Assembly (NCBI GenBank): GCA_016785225.1
Contig: JAFBJZ010000377.1
Location: forward strand, 2,604,001 to 2,668,000
Reading direction: 5' to 3'
DNA from: Psettodes erumei
Taxonomy: Eukaryota > Chordata > Actinopteri > Pleuronectiformes > Psettodidae
Length of the DNA: 64,000 nt
Shown here: one piece after another, positions 27,401-40,700 of the stretch
How positions within the stretch are numbered: the first letter of the stretch is position 1
Layout: every line of letters starts with the position of its first letter
The notes under the pieces: generated by a model
What the model was told of the DNA's origin: nothing
The model's database searches: none
What the model saw: the letters and a program-made list of their open reading frames with translations, nothing else
Translations under genes and position numbers: made by a program

Positions 27401-29240
27401 GAGGTCACCACTTCTCCTTAAACTCCTTAATATGTTCCAGCGTTTGTTTGGCAGGCATTCTAATGTATTGTTTTGCATGGACCCAAACAGTTCAGAGGTC
27501 TGTGTGTCCCATCTTAAAAGAGTATTTACAGGACGTGGCGAACTTTTATGTGTCCGCCAGATACTCGGACTCTTTTAGCTGTCAACTACAATTACTGTTT
27601 AACGACTGTGAGTTGCCAGCTGAAGTACATAGAACCAAAACAAACATAGCAGTCATGGAACAAATTTGTCACAATTTGACTTCTGAACACGGGCACTGTA
27701 TCTGCAGCTAACATACTGTACATTTTATTTAATCCATGTACTGGTTGGTTGAGTTGATACATGCTGGAATGACATACAAGTTACCAGGTGTCTCTTTTAC
27801 ATCATGGCAGTCGCATGTTTCCATTTTCGTCTCTTCTTCCGCGGTTTGCCTGGCTGCGCACTCCATGGGGAGTCACAGTGACAGAGCAGCTGGGAGGGAC
27901 GATCTCATTAGTGGGTTGATGGGAGGATTGCAGAGCTGGGCATTCTTCTGTGGCAGCAGCTGTAGAGATGCACAGATTTCATTGAACAGAAGTGTGAAGA
28001 TCAGCTTTGAGAACAACAGAACTCTAAGAAAGCTAAATACCTCCCGACAAAAGTTCTCACAAAAGTTGCTCATGAGGAAAAGTTAAGTGTTTACTTTTGA
28101 CCTACAGATCCCAAAAAACTGCTCTCATATTCTAGTTTAGCAAACAAAGTGAGATTACAGTACATGCAGTTCAAAGGGACACTGGTTCCAGTATCTCTGA
28201 CAGAACTGCTAAGACTGCAGAGGTCTATTTTTAACTTTTTGGCATGTATGCTAAATTTGGACACAGATAATGACGGGAAAGAGGTAGTGGGGGAAATGAA
28301 GTGCAGTGTAGATCATGGCATGGAGTCAAACTCTCCCCCGGCTCCGGGAGTACAACAGCATCAATCACACCTCGAGAACAGCCGCTTTATCCAGCGGATA
28401 AGGAGCTGCTACTACGTGCTGTGAGTGCATGTGTGTGTCTGTGTGTCTTTGCTTTGAGCTGAGTTGGGCTGTTAGATGTCTACCACTTCTCAGATTGAAA
28501 TCTGCCATGCTGGTCAAAAGGCAAAGAGGGCAGACAGTCTGATTGTGATAAGTTTGACTGCGAGTATGAAAAGGGAGGCGAGGAAAACTAACATCACTCA
28601 TCATCACACGCAAACACGCACACATGCACACTGGCTCACTCCTGCATGTGCTGGATGTAATGAAGCTGCTGCTCAACCCATGGACTTGAAGGGGTTTTAG
28701 TTTTCTCTTTGTTTAATTGTTCAAAACTCTGCCTCTCACCAGAGCATAGATAAAGTAGATCTGAAACAGAAAAAACCATAACATATAAACCATGGTTGGA
28801 GTTTTACCATCATATGATGTTCATGTTGCTAAAAAACATTTTGTTTGTAAAACATGTTGTTTGTAGCTACAAACAGAGTAAAGGTGGAAGGATTTGGCTC
28901 TAATACACTAAGAGATTTGAATTCTTCAGCTCAAATACATTTCTAATGATCTTGAAATCCTATGTGTAAAACAGGCTGTGGTTCTAGCAGCAAAATACGT
29001 ATCATCTTACAATAACATGAGGAACAGTGGGGAAAAGAAAAAGCCATCTCCAACATGCTGTGTATATTATACATACTGGATAATATATGCTCACATGTTG
29101 AACATTTTTTGTGTCCATTAAAAAGTTGCACCTGTTTTTGAACTTATGTCAGGGTTTAAAGTTTTCTGGAGGTGAAAGATGTCTTCCAGTGCCAGTGAAA
29201 TAGTTTCAGTAGATCTGAACTGAAATGAGGTTGAGCTGGA

Positions 29241-29601
29241 TTGAGTCTTAAAGAGGGAGGGGGCGGGGGGGGTGCATCCATCCATACGGAGAGAGAGAGC
29301 GAGAGAGAGAGAGAGAGCTGGCACGACGGCTCCTGGAGCTCTGACAGGAAACTTTGTTACTCCGCTCTTCAGCAGCAGTCAGACTCCATCGCTCCTTCTG
29401 CTGCAGTTTCACCATCTGACATGCACTTGACTGGACGGTGCTGCGTTTGCGGGACTCTCTCTTCCTCTGAGGTCATGGCTTTCCATCATCTTCTCTCACC
29501 GACGGCGCGTCACTGAGGACAAACAAGCGGGACACTGTTTCGGTGGGATAAACTTCGGGACTAAATGACATTTGTTTCCCGTTAAGCAAACGCTGGACTC
29601 G
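29241..29601 (+). promoter_or_regulatory. emilin1: emilin1 proximal promoter and 5' UTR
   Basis: A GC box (Sp/KLF type, GGGGGCGGGGGGG at 29259-29272) is followed by a GA-dinucleotide tract at 29288-29318. No TATA box is evident, so the start is likely dispersed. The transcript start is inferred to lie within about 29,290-29,400. Two short upstream ORFs lie in the leader: 29421-29516 (31 codons) and 29567-29587 (6 codons). Confidence 0.5.
29288..29318. repeat. GA tract in emilin1 promoter/5' UTR
   Basis: About 14 GA units with one GC interruption, just downstream of the GC box. Such tracts can bind GAGA-type factors or set nucleosome position; length polymorphism is likely. Confidence 0.9.
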
Positions 29602-29714
29602 ATGATGGGGACCCTGTTTTACCTGCTCGCTTTCGCGTTTACCCGGGTTTGCTCGGGTCTTGGATATGCGGAGTCCAGCGTTCAGACCGGACAGAGAGCG
29701 GCCAGCAGACACAG
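29602..29714 (+). CDS. emilin1: emilin1 coding exon 1 (signal peptide)
   Basis: Starts at the first of two adjacent ATGs (29602 and 29605). It encodes a hydrophobic leader, MMGTLFYLLAFAFTRVCSG, then a short linker ending in ASRH. The donor CAG|GTAGGG leaves two bases of an Arg codon, completed by exon 2. The ASRHR-NWCAY junction matches human EMILIN1. The signal cleavage site, somewhere around residues 19-23, is inferred. Confidence 0.9.
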
Positions 29715-32700
29715 GTAGGGTCCGCACGTGCTGTCATGAACCTGCGGCTCGAGCAGCCTGTAGGGGAAAGAAAGCTGCAGTTCAAACCCTCCACTGGAAA
29801 AAGGCTTATTTAAGGTTTTCGATGATGTCAGGGTGACCCACTAAACGGCTGCTGCTTTCTGGTGGTTCATCCACAGCAAAATGAGTCCGTCAGTTAATTG
29901 ATAAGTCGATTGATTGTTGGTTACAGCTTTTAAAATGTAAAGGTTTGCTGTTTTCTCCGTCTATATTAATGAAAACTGAATTTGTATTCGTTTTGGATTG
30001 TTAGTCTGACAGAATATGACTTCACCTTGGGTTTTAAAAGAATGTTGGGATTCTTCACCTTTTCTGATTACCTAAACACTTTATCGGTTACACAAAAAAA
30101 TCAACAAGTTAATCACACATGAAAAGAACTGAATTAAATTACGAATTTTAATCAGATTCTTAATGTATTTAGGGATGACAAAGTTAGCTCCGACAAAACT
30201 TTTTCCCTGTGGCTCTCAATTGGACAAAATCCATTTTGAGGTTTGTTTCCCTGGTAAATGTCTCTTTTTGAGTGCACAGACTGTCAAAAATACCTTCTTG
30301 CAGAAGTAAACATGGTGTAACTTCTCATTCTCAGAGGAAATATCTTATTTGTGAGTAGATCTCTTGCTCAGCAGGGGCTGAGAGTGATGGGTTGTGATGA
30401 TTTAGGGGCCCCCAGATATGGAAGGGGCTTACAGGGATTATAGATATTTACTGTTTCAGGGCCCCAAGTGAAAAGTTTTCAGGGGGCCCAGAATCTCTTG
30501 CGATGGCCCCAGTGTCAGCTCTGTTGGACAGGAATTTATCATTCTGGCAAAAAAGTCAGGTAGAGGGGAATGGGCTGCTGAGTTGCATGGATAGTGAACT
30601 TTGCATGTCACTAATCCAGAAGACTGATCCAGTATGAAAAATGGTCTTTTTCACTAAATGTAATTTTAATTTTCTCTTGAGGGATTTCAGATTTACTACC
30701 ACCTTGCCCTCTTTTATGGGACAGTAAGGACATTTACATTTTAGCAATTAATACTCACTCATAAATCCATGATGGCTGTTGGATTCCCTGCCCATAAATC
30801 TGTTAATATTGTCAGAGAGCCAACACATGTATGTTTTTATTGTGCTGTAGTAGCCCAGTAGTGTATCATTAGCATGTAATTGAACTTCTGCCTGAGGGTC
30901 CCGTGCGTGGATGGCCCCCTCACCTCTGTGGACAGCTGTGCGCCTGTGTGACTTCTGTGACTTGCATTCTTGTAAATGAATCAAGGAGTAAAATTTTGGG
31001 CTATTTCAATGGCCGATTATGTAAGTGTGTGTGTGTGTGTGTATGTATGTGTTTGTCTTTGTGTGTGTGTTTGCATGTGTATGAGTAAAAAGAGGTCACA
31101 ACAGAATGTCTGAGTGAATGAATGACAGAGCTCTCTCATGTGGTATGTGTCTGCCTGCATGCCTGCATGTGTTTGTACTTAGCGTGTGCGTATGTGTGTG
31201 TGTGTGTGTGTGTATGCAAGGCAGGTCAGGCTCCTGGGAGTTGAGCTCCTGCAATATGAGCTTTGATCACGTTTCTCTCCACATTACGGCACAGCTTGCT
31301 GCTGCTGCTGCTGCCGTGGCTGCCTGAGTGATGAGATATGGGTGGCTGGCCTCTCTGCTGGTGGATATTGAGGCTGAACTGTTGGCTACTGTGAATGAGA
31401 GAGAGTGGGAGGCATACAGAGAAGAGGACACTGGGCAGAAGACAGAGAAAGAAAAAAAAATTGGATTGATGAAGCGGAAGGGAGAGATTCGAGGTCAAGA
31501 GAGGGACAGACAAATAGAAGCGAGGGAAATAGATATCTGATTGAGAGAGAAAGCAAGATTAAGTGAAGTGAAGATAGGGCAAAAACGGAGATGGGGAAAT
31601 TTGGCAAGACAAGAAACAGGGGAGTAAAAGAAACAGGCGATGTGGAGAGAAGAGAGAGGACCCAAGCGGGCGTGACAAGTGGGGATGAAAGAGTGAGAAA
31701 AGAGTGGGAGGAGGGACACAGCAAGAGAAAAGGCAGACTGACATGGCAAGAGAAGAGGCCTGGGTCCTTCAATACCTGGTTCCTGCTGAAACCAGTAAGC
31801 TATGAAATAGTCTGCATGGCTGACCAGTGACGTATACAAACACACAAACCACACACACAGAGTGATGCTTCGGGAAGAAGAATGCACTGGCCCGTGGCAT
31901 TGAGGTTTGCCCCTCTGACATCTATTTGAACTCAATTGATCTGTTTTGACAGATGTGTGAAGTATTCCATAAGTGGTAAAGGCTGTTGAATGGACTGAAG
32001 ACATCCAGCAGGGGTCTTATGGGGGGGGGCTCAGGGGGAACTTGGAGCCATCTGACACATCTTCTGCCAAGATGCCGGAGCTGCACACCGTCCTGTCTGC
32101 TCCAGACAGAAGCAGAGGTAGGGAAGAAGCAACGGCGTGTTGATGCACGTGTTTCGACGCAGGTAGACCGCTGATTTGTTGTGGCTCGTGTGCACTTAAA
32201 AGGATGAAACGTAAGATCACCGCTTGAGGGTAGGAAAGAGCAGCTGCAGGGCGTGTTTCATCACCATCCTGTCAGTGTCTGATTAATCATACTTCTCTTC
32301 CTTTAGACTTTGTTACAGTAAGGGGCTCACCACAGGGGCTGTAAATGTAGACAAATGTACTGTATTCCAGTCTTCAGTCTCTGGATGTCCAGATGTATTG
32401 TTGATATGTTGGGGTTTTTTTTACATGGCGTTCTGTTTTGTGGATGGAACAGAAAAAAAACAGGGGAGCGACAGAGATGATGAGTTCTGACAAACTTTAT
32501 GGTCTGTGACATTTAGCCTTGTAATGCAAGTACTATGTGGTTAAATGTATGTGGACAACATATATATTTTTTCATGATTTGGGTTGTCTCATGGATGTAT
32601 CTTACATGCTACAGCATATAATCATAGATAATAGTGTGCTTCCTTTGTGGAAACAGTTTGGGGAAGGGCCTTCCTGTTGTCAGATCCAGGAAGACATGAT

Positions 32701-35700
32701 TTTCCCAGTTTGGAATGGAAGACCTTGACAGACCTCAATCCCATGGGATCGTTGTATCACTCAAAGTCAGTGCCAGGTTAGCCCTGACTGTGCACTTCAT
32801 ATCATGGTCCATGGCATGGCTATCTTCTGAAGCTTTTAAGTCACAAAAGAAATCTGCCTATAAAACGTATCTCAGAAAGAATGAAGGAAATACAAAATCA
32901 CCAGATGGTAGAAAATCTCAGAGACTTTCAAGGTTGAAAAAGATGTCATCAAGTGGTAAAAAACAAACACAAAAAAATAACTGGAAAAGGAGAAAGGGCT
33001 CCTCTATTAAAGACAATACAAGCCATGTAAGATACAACTCGATGACTTAAGATAGACAAATGTGTCCTACCTTGTATTAACCTTAATAGAAGAGATGGTT
33101 TGCTCTCAGAATCAATATTCTTAATTTAATTTGTTAATTTACAGACCCCTGAGTTACTTTTTTTTCTTCAGCATCACAGTCATTTTCAGTTTATTTTTTC
33201 AGCATAGTCTCTCCACGCAAGATTGAAATAGGTAATACTGGATATGGTCCTCCATCAGGCCTGTGCCTTTCCTCAATTACGCTCATGTGTAATGCTGGGA
33301 GTAAATCCCTGCAGCCAAATTTCGACATCTTGTGGAAAGCCTTCTCAGAGGAGTGGAGGCTGTTATAGCAGCACACTAATGTCCATGGTTTTGGAATGAG
33401 ACAGTCAGAACACAAGATGCCACTTGATGTGAAGAGAACATGGAGCAAGTCAGTGCAGACATTCAAGAAGGAAAGAAAAACTGCATTCTTTGAACTGTGT
33501 TGTTGTCGTTTACCACTGTCTATTTCTCACTTCTATGGATAATGTAGATATCAAACGTTAACACCAAGTTTTGCTCCCAGCCCTTCTGAATTAAGTAACA
33601 AGGGGTTCTCTGTACGGTTGCCATTTGGCACCAGCATTTAAGAGTCACAAGGAGAAATCAATCAAATAAAAGAGTCACAGATAGCTGACAGTTACCACAT
33701 CAAACCAAGCCTACTCTGCCCACTGACCTCTCTGATATTTCTCTTTCTGCCTCCATACAGTACCAATGGTCTTTCTGTTGTCAAAAGGAACTTTGGGGAG
33801 AGGTCATAACAAAATAACTTCTGGAATACATCAAACACCAGCAATTCAGATTCTCTAATGGTGATAGAGCATCCAAGGACTGAGATTGAAATGAAATTGA
33901 AAAAAGTCAGTATGTATTTAGAGCAAGAATAATTGCCAGTAATTCAGCTTCTTTTAATAATTGCCCAAGATCACGCTAATTGCCCCCAGTGCCTCCAGTT
34001 CAGCAGTACTAGACTGCGGTTGTGCTGTCTTCTGTTGTGGTCCCTCAGAATTTTTGCTTGCGTGCAAAGTCTTATGTGGGTCAATTACAGTGGCTATAAA
34101 TTTGCCCTGTATCCATCAAAAGAAAAAGAGTTGCCTCTAACCATTAGCGTAAGACGTACATTGTGTATAAAGTTCACAACTTGCCACTTATGATCTTGTG
34201 GTTTAAACATTTCATCCATTAAGTCATGTCCTCAGACTTAAAATTATAAGATAAAAGAACATCTATTAAAATGCTCATTAAACAGACCCTGGTACAGTTC
34301 AAGTAGGAGCACTGGCTGTGACTGGAGTGGGTCTGTATCTGTATTTTTAGGTCAGTGACTCTGATGTCAGCTGGATTTTTTTTTGGCTTTGATCCCTCAC
34401 TGAAATATCTTATAACAAATACTGGATGGAGAACCACCCTGAGTTCCACATTTGTGTTATTACACATTATTATTTTATTTTTTTATTTGTCAAGTTCTTT
34501 GGTTAATGATAAAACCCCTGCTAAAGTAATGGCGTTCCTGTAAATGTAAATGTTGGCATGCTAACATGGTCAAGTCAGTATAGTCTCACAAGCTTCACAA
34601 GTCTCTTAGCATCTGAATCTTAATCTTGTGAAACACATTTCAGGGAAGTTTGTGTTTCCCACAATGCACTGTAATAAAATTAAAAATCCTGGCCACTATA
34701 GTGACAGCATACCAAAATGCTCCGCTGTGTCGTCAGGCAATTAGACTGTAACAGGACTGTCCTCTTCTTGACCAGTCCTTGGAAAGTGTCCAGATTCACT
34801 TCATCTGCGTGATTTTCTGCTTTCTGCTAATTAGGCCAGCAAACAAATCTCTTTACATATGGTAATGCCAATGTGGGAAAAGGGATCCTTTCCAGTCACA
34901 GTCATTGTAACCTAATTACCGTAGTTCCAGGAATGCATAGCATTTGAGAACGTCTTCTTCGTGTTTAGATAGTTTAGGGTAAAGTTACAGAACACTGACT
35001 CATCCCATCTTACCACACATAAACAACAGAAATTGTAAATCTCCTGTCAAGTCAAAGGATAAATGGAACAACATGATGACACATTCAATTACCGAACGTA
35101 CCATTGTGCTTTACCAGCTAATAAAAGCTTGACCTAGGTAAATAGTCTGCACTATTTTTGGACAACTGCACATTTAAGGCTTTGAGGAGGCTTGTGGTTC
35201 AAATGCACATGCCTCCATAAATGGCTAAAATTCAAGTGGGCCACAAAAACCTCCTGCAGACCCCTGAACATGGACATATCTCAACAGTAATGTTAAAGCA
35301 AGTGGCAGTATCATGGACGCTTTGTGTGTACATCTTCATGACCGCAAGGCTAAACAATCAGAGGTGAGTTTACACAGTCACTCTACCCCTTGATGTTGGA
35401 ACAGGTCAAAAGGGAAAATTGTGAGTGTGTGTGTGCAAGTAAAACGACATTTTAAGAGAGAACAGACAGACCAGAAGAATGTGTGTTTCTGCCGTTATGT
35501 GTGTTTGTCTGTCACCGTGCGATCAATCAAGCATGAGTGAGTGCACTTAAGTGTGTATGTTGTCGTCTGTGACAGTCTGTGTGCTTTTCGGTGGGCGTGC
35601 AGGGGGATACCTTTACAAGGGCGTTGGAGGGGTGCTTGACCTCTGGGTCACAGTTCAAACACTAAGGCCCACCCCTTTTCATCCACTCATTGAGGTTGCT

Positions 35701-37703
35701 GTCACAGCCTTCCCTTGAAGCTAAATGAAAGGTCTGCCAACAATGGGCGTCGCAAAGTTTTCTTTGTTAAAGTATTAAACCTCGGCTTCCTTTTTTCTCT
35801 CTTTCATTCTTTCCCCCTCCTACTTAGCTATTTATGTCACTTTTTCCACTGAATATTTCTCTCTTACCCACAATTCTCCTCTGTAGGACTCATGCAGTGA
35901 TACTTTTGAATAAAACAAACCTGTGTGTGTGTGTGTGTGTAGCGGGTGAGACGTCGGGCCGTGACTTCCTGCTCGGCTACGAGGTGTCTGTCTGCTGTTT
36001 TCTAAGGAGGTGAAATTTATTGGGGGGATAAAGAAATGCTGAGACAGGTGCAAGAGTTCCACTCACGCTGGGTTATGGCTCTATAAATAACATGCGATGC
36101 GTGCAGTGGAAGATTCGCCTCTCGTTGCCTGGCGGAGAGGTAATGAAGATGTGTCTGCAGGAGGACAAAGTGTACGCGTGTTAAACAACATGCATGTAGG
36201 TGTGTCGAGGCCTGTTTCCTGTTATTTTGTGAGAATCTGTAAAGGGAGGCGCACTTTTTTGGTTTCACAACAACACACTTTGTACAACAAAGATGGAGTT
36301 GATCATTTTTCCTTGAGTGAACATGATGAGTAACCCCTTAACATGCAGTTTTCATATTTCTCTCCCCTTGAAGCTGCTGTAATTGATCAATTTATATTGA
36401 TAATGGTCCATGATGAAACCACAGAGAACTGTTGCTGGACTCTGTAAGTTCATGAAGAGTGCACTGAGGAAACTTGGGGGAAATTTGACGGTACTGTAAA
36501 GTCAGTGAGTATAGTGTAGGACTCACAAAGGTGTAACGTCAAAAGAGATGGTCATCGTCACAATCTCACAGAATTTTCATCCAACTCTGATGTCCTCTTT
36601 GCATCTGTGAAGCACTATAGTACCTCTGAGCAAGTTGTTTTGGTTTGGTTTGTGTCCATTGCCCTTATTTAGAAAAAACCCAGTTAATACAGATTTACAG
36701 GTTCACTATGGAGATTTGCCAACATTTTACATATTCTATGTTAGCTTGTTCCACCTATTAAGTATTTGCTGTGATTACCGTCAACACATTTTTTATTCGG
36801 GCTGCAGCATTTAAATCAAATATTCCCTGATTGGCTATTTGTATCAACTAGAAATAAACTGTCATTTTATAGACATTACCACGGCCCCTGCTGCACTTTA
36901 TTACACTAAGTAAGTTAACCAGATGTGAATTTGCCAAACCAACCAGTCCTTGAAGTCTTTCCACTTGTAAAACCAAAACACGGGTGTTTGATGAAAACAC
37001 TTGCCGTATAAATTCTAACACCATGTTTTGGTTTAATAAGATAGAAAGCTGTGAGGATGAATACTAACCAAAATGGTTTGCCAAATCCATGGCTGATTAA
37101 CTTTTGCTCCTCTGAACAATGCAGAGTCACCCCGAGAAGCCAGTGTCCCAAATGGGGCTAATCATTACTCCCCAAATTAGCTTGAAATATTTGGTGCCTT
37201 TGGAAACTTTTCCACAAGAATTTTGCTGAAAATTTTTCTGGTTTTCACAATGTTTGGCTGCACAGTGTGAGCTTGTAATGACCATTCCACAAGGGGTCAT
37301 TGAAGTTTGAAGCCTTAAACAACTTGAAAGTTGAAGGTTTTAAAAAAGCATTGTGCTCCAGTTTTACATTTACATCTCTGTGTTTTGCTGTCTGCCAGAC
37401 ATTGCGCAAATACATGTGTTTGAGCTGGACTTTTTATGTGTCGCTGATATTATGAAGGAAACAGGGAGATTAGCAACTGAATGTGCCACTGAAGTGAGAC
37501 CAAGCACACACAGCCACACATGTACTCTTTACATGAAACATCATGTTGAATGGCTATGGTTATTAACTGGAACGTTAATGTTTAGCAGAAGATATCTCTT
37601 TGTGGAAAAATAAGCATTAGTTGTTTGATGGTTTTGCGTCTACGTTTGGATCTGCATGTCCCACTGCATGTGTGGGACTCTTGTGAATGCATGGCTCTGT
37701 GTG

Positions 37704-37745
<42 letters not shown>

Positions 37746-40700
37746 TGTGTGTATGTGTGTGCTTGTATAATTGTATTTTACACTTATGGAAAAGATGCCA
37801 AGTGTAGTTAGCTGACTCTCATCTGAGCGATTTCTCTGCAGCCATTTGGATTAATAAGACTTTATTGGATTACTGTTTGGAATGCTTAACTTCATGCTGG
37901 TTAGAGACAGAGACAGAGGGGAAGGTCAGTGGGTTTGGAGCTTTAATGTTGTTTTTGAAGGTGTTACCCATGCAATAGAAAATGTCCACGAAGGGAACAC
38001 ATGCACATGTACATTACCTTTTTTTGTGAAGGGAATATACAGGCGCACACACACAGTCACAAAACCACAGACATAATGTTTCATACACTAATACTTAGTC
38101 ATCCTCCTACAAATATAAAGGCTCCTCTTATGTATTTCATTGAAGTGAAAAACCAGTGATGGAACGATGGAAAATGAACTGGCAGGAAGGGCGGTGTGTA
38201 CAGTGCTGCAAGTGTGGGTGTTTGGAAGCTGCAGAGATGGGGGTGAGTTGTGTGTTTGTGTATGCATGCATATGTGTGCATGTGTGTGTGTACCCGCATC
38301 TGTGCGTGCGATGCTTAGGTTTATTTATATGAGACGCAGCGCCTGTTCCCCATCATAGCAGATAGGGTGTTAACGTTGCCAAATTTATGCTTTATCTGTT
38401 GTCTGTGGCCCCGAGCGTGAGTAAGTCAGGATAACAGATTGGCAGAGCTGGTTCACTGAATCACAGTGACAAAAAAAACACCTTGGAACTACAGGGAGAA
38501 GAGACAGAGCTGTGTTGATGTATCACTGCTGTCGATTGCTTTTCCCAGATGTTACCTCCCCCATCTGTGCTGCTTCAACTCCTGATGGAGATGTTAGATG
38601 CCTTGTTTCTCAAAAACGTTTGAGTCTAACATACACAGTCTAACAAACCGCAGACCAAGATAACCCAAGAAACCCTTACAAGGCGTAATGCAATAAGGAT
38701 CACTGAGCTGAACCGCAACACTCTGGAGCTACGTGAGGGGAGATGCAGAGTTTAGTGGCACTGACGCTGGCTGCTGTCAGATGTATGGTGGCAGAGTTGT
38801 GCTTTGAATCAGTTCCAAGCTCTGATAGACTCAAGAAATATAATGTAACAAAGTGCAGAGTGGTAAAGTACAATGAAGGGCAATTCAGTTCTGTGGAAAT
38901 ACACAGAGCGAGTTATGGCACTGTTCCGATGCATGAATGCTGGATGATGTCAGTCAAATGGGTTTCAGTTGTACTCATCTGGTGGAGACCCCAGGCTCAG
39001 CTGAACACCCCCCCCCCCAAAAAAAAATCGAATTGAAAGTAACACAACATACTGCACTGTGGAGATACAAAATATACACAGTCCCTGCTATTGTGCACTG
39101 TTTTCTTATTCGTAGATCTGATAATCCACTGCGAAACCATCACAGCATTGACCTACAAGACTACAAGATTACAAAGACTAAAAATGATTTTCACAACAAT
39201 TGAATTGTAGTGAGGGTCCCAAAGTGTGTCAAGGTAACAGTCCCCACACCCCTACACCACCAACAACAACCTGGACTGTTTGGATCTGTAGATTCATGTT
39301 GTTGGTGTCAGATTCTGACCTGACCATCTGCAGCCTCAGCAGACAGCCAGATCCATCAGACCAGTCCTCGGCTGTCCAGTGTTGGTGAGTCCACTGCAGC
39401 CTCAGATTTCTGTTCTTGGCTGAAAGAAGTGGAATCTGACATGGTCTTCTGCTGTTGTAGCCCAGCTGCCTCTAGGTTTGATGTGTTGTCCTTTCATAGG
39501 CGCTCGCGTACATGTGCACCTTGACAAAAACCTTTACAGTAGATTCTGACAGCTAATTAGTCCTTCTTACTTTCCCACATAAGGGGAGCAACAGAAACTC
39601 ATGAGGGGTTAGGGAGGATCATGCCATGATAAACTCTCACTCAGACAAGCTCTGGAATGAAGGGGAGGATTATGCTCTTGGTGGGTGAGGCGGTGGGGCC
39701 TGGGTGTGGGATGAGGTATAGATAGAGTGAGGGACACATTGAAAGGAGAAGGAGATAAACAGATGGACAGGGAGAGACGCAGTTGGAGCGGGATGAAATG
39801 AAACACACAGCTAGAATGACAAAAAAGTGTGGGAAGAGTGAGACAGCTCCTCATAGACACGGGTAGCCTAAGAAAGACAAATAAAGTGAGACACGTAGAG
39901 CAAGAGAGTAAGATGAGGACAGACAGAGGAAAAGATGGAGACACAGAAAGACAGAATGACAAGCATGAAGAGAGAGAGAGGGAGGCTGCTGATTGACTTG
40001 ACATGAAGACATGAACGAACTCCTTGTACACTCTGATCTTGATCCATAAACCCTTAGTTCTGTTCAGATGAAGCTGAGAGTGACACTAATTGACCATAAT
40101 AACCACCAGGGAAATAGCAGTGGATGGGGCTTCTGGGTAATATGAAAATGATGATAGAGAGTGACTAAAGGGGCGTCTGTGTCTTAAATCTATCTGCAGT
40201 TGTTATCCAGAGAGATATCTGTGGGTGAAGGGAGGTCAGGGGGATGAGGACAAATCGAGGGTATATGGAAGTGCGTGTGTTTGTGTGTGTGTTTCGTGTT
40301 GTCCAGTGGCCGGTTGTAGATACACCCATAATTTGATTTCCTGTCAAATATCTCAAACTGTTTAAGATTAACATGAAATTCCACACATTTGAGCGGCAAG
40401 ATATTTTATGATCAGTATCATCAAGTGTTTGAATGGAACCAATCCGTTTCACACGGACGTGCAGTTAAACACCACAAGGACATGTATGCGTGTGTGTCTT
40501 TGTGTGGGTTGCTCAGCGTGGACTTGAGGAGACACACAATGGGAGCCATTGTTGAAATCTTGCCGTTATCCTGCGCTGATCTGACATTTGCTCCAGCAGA
40601 CCATTTCTCTTGAATGTTGTACAGAATAATAATCAGCCTGGGGGTTTTGAGATATCGATCTCCAAAGCTCACTGGAGCTCCTCATTCAACAAGTGACCAG

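Larger units (their letters stand above)
15781..29240. other. intergenic sequence upstream of emilin1
   Basis: Contains simple repeats, a possible dispersed repeat at 19470-20070 and no recognised exon. Part of it may hold emilin1 distal regulatory elements; none can be pointed to from sequence alone. Confidence 0.55.

Noticed and set aside
30903..31327. Cys/Val-rich open frames
   Set aside because: Made by GT microsatellites translated as alternating Cys-Val.
31386..32004. Long - strand Ser/Leu/Phe-rich frames
   Set aside because: Translation of the complement of a polypurine tract; no start context or homology.
32715..33050. 111-codon + frame in emilin1 intron 1
   Set aside because: Its first residues fall in the Tc1-like relic and the rest is Lys/Ser-rich with no homology; explained as transposon debris.
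35292..35320. U4 snRNA-like start (AGTGGCAGTATC)
   Set aside because: Only about 12 bases match the U4 5' end; the following sequence does not continue as U4 and no promoter element or 3' structure is visible.
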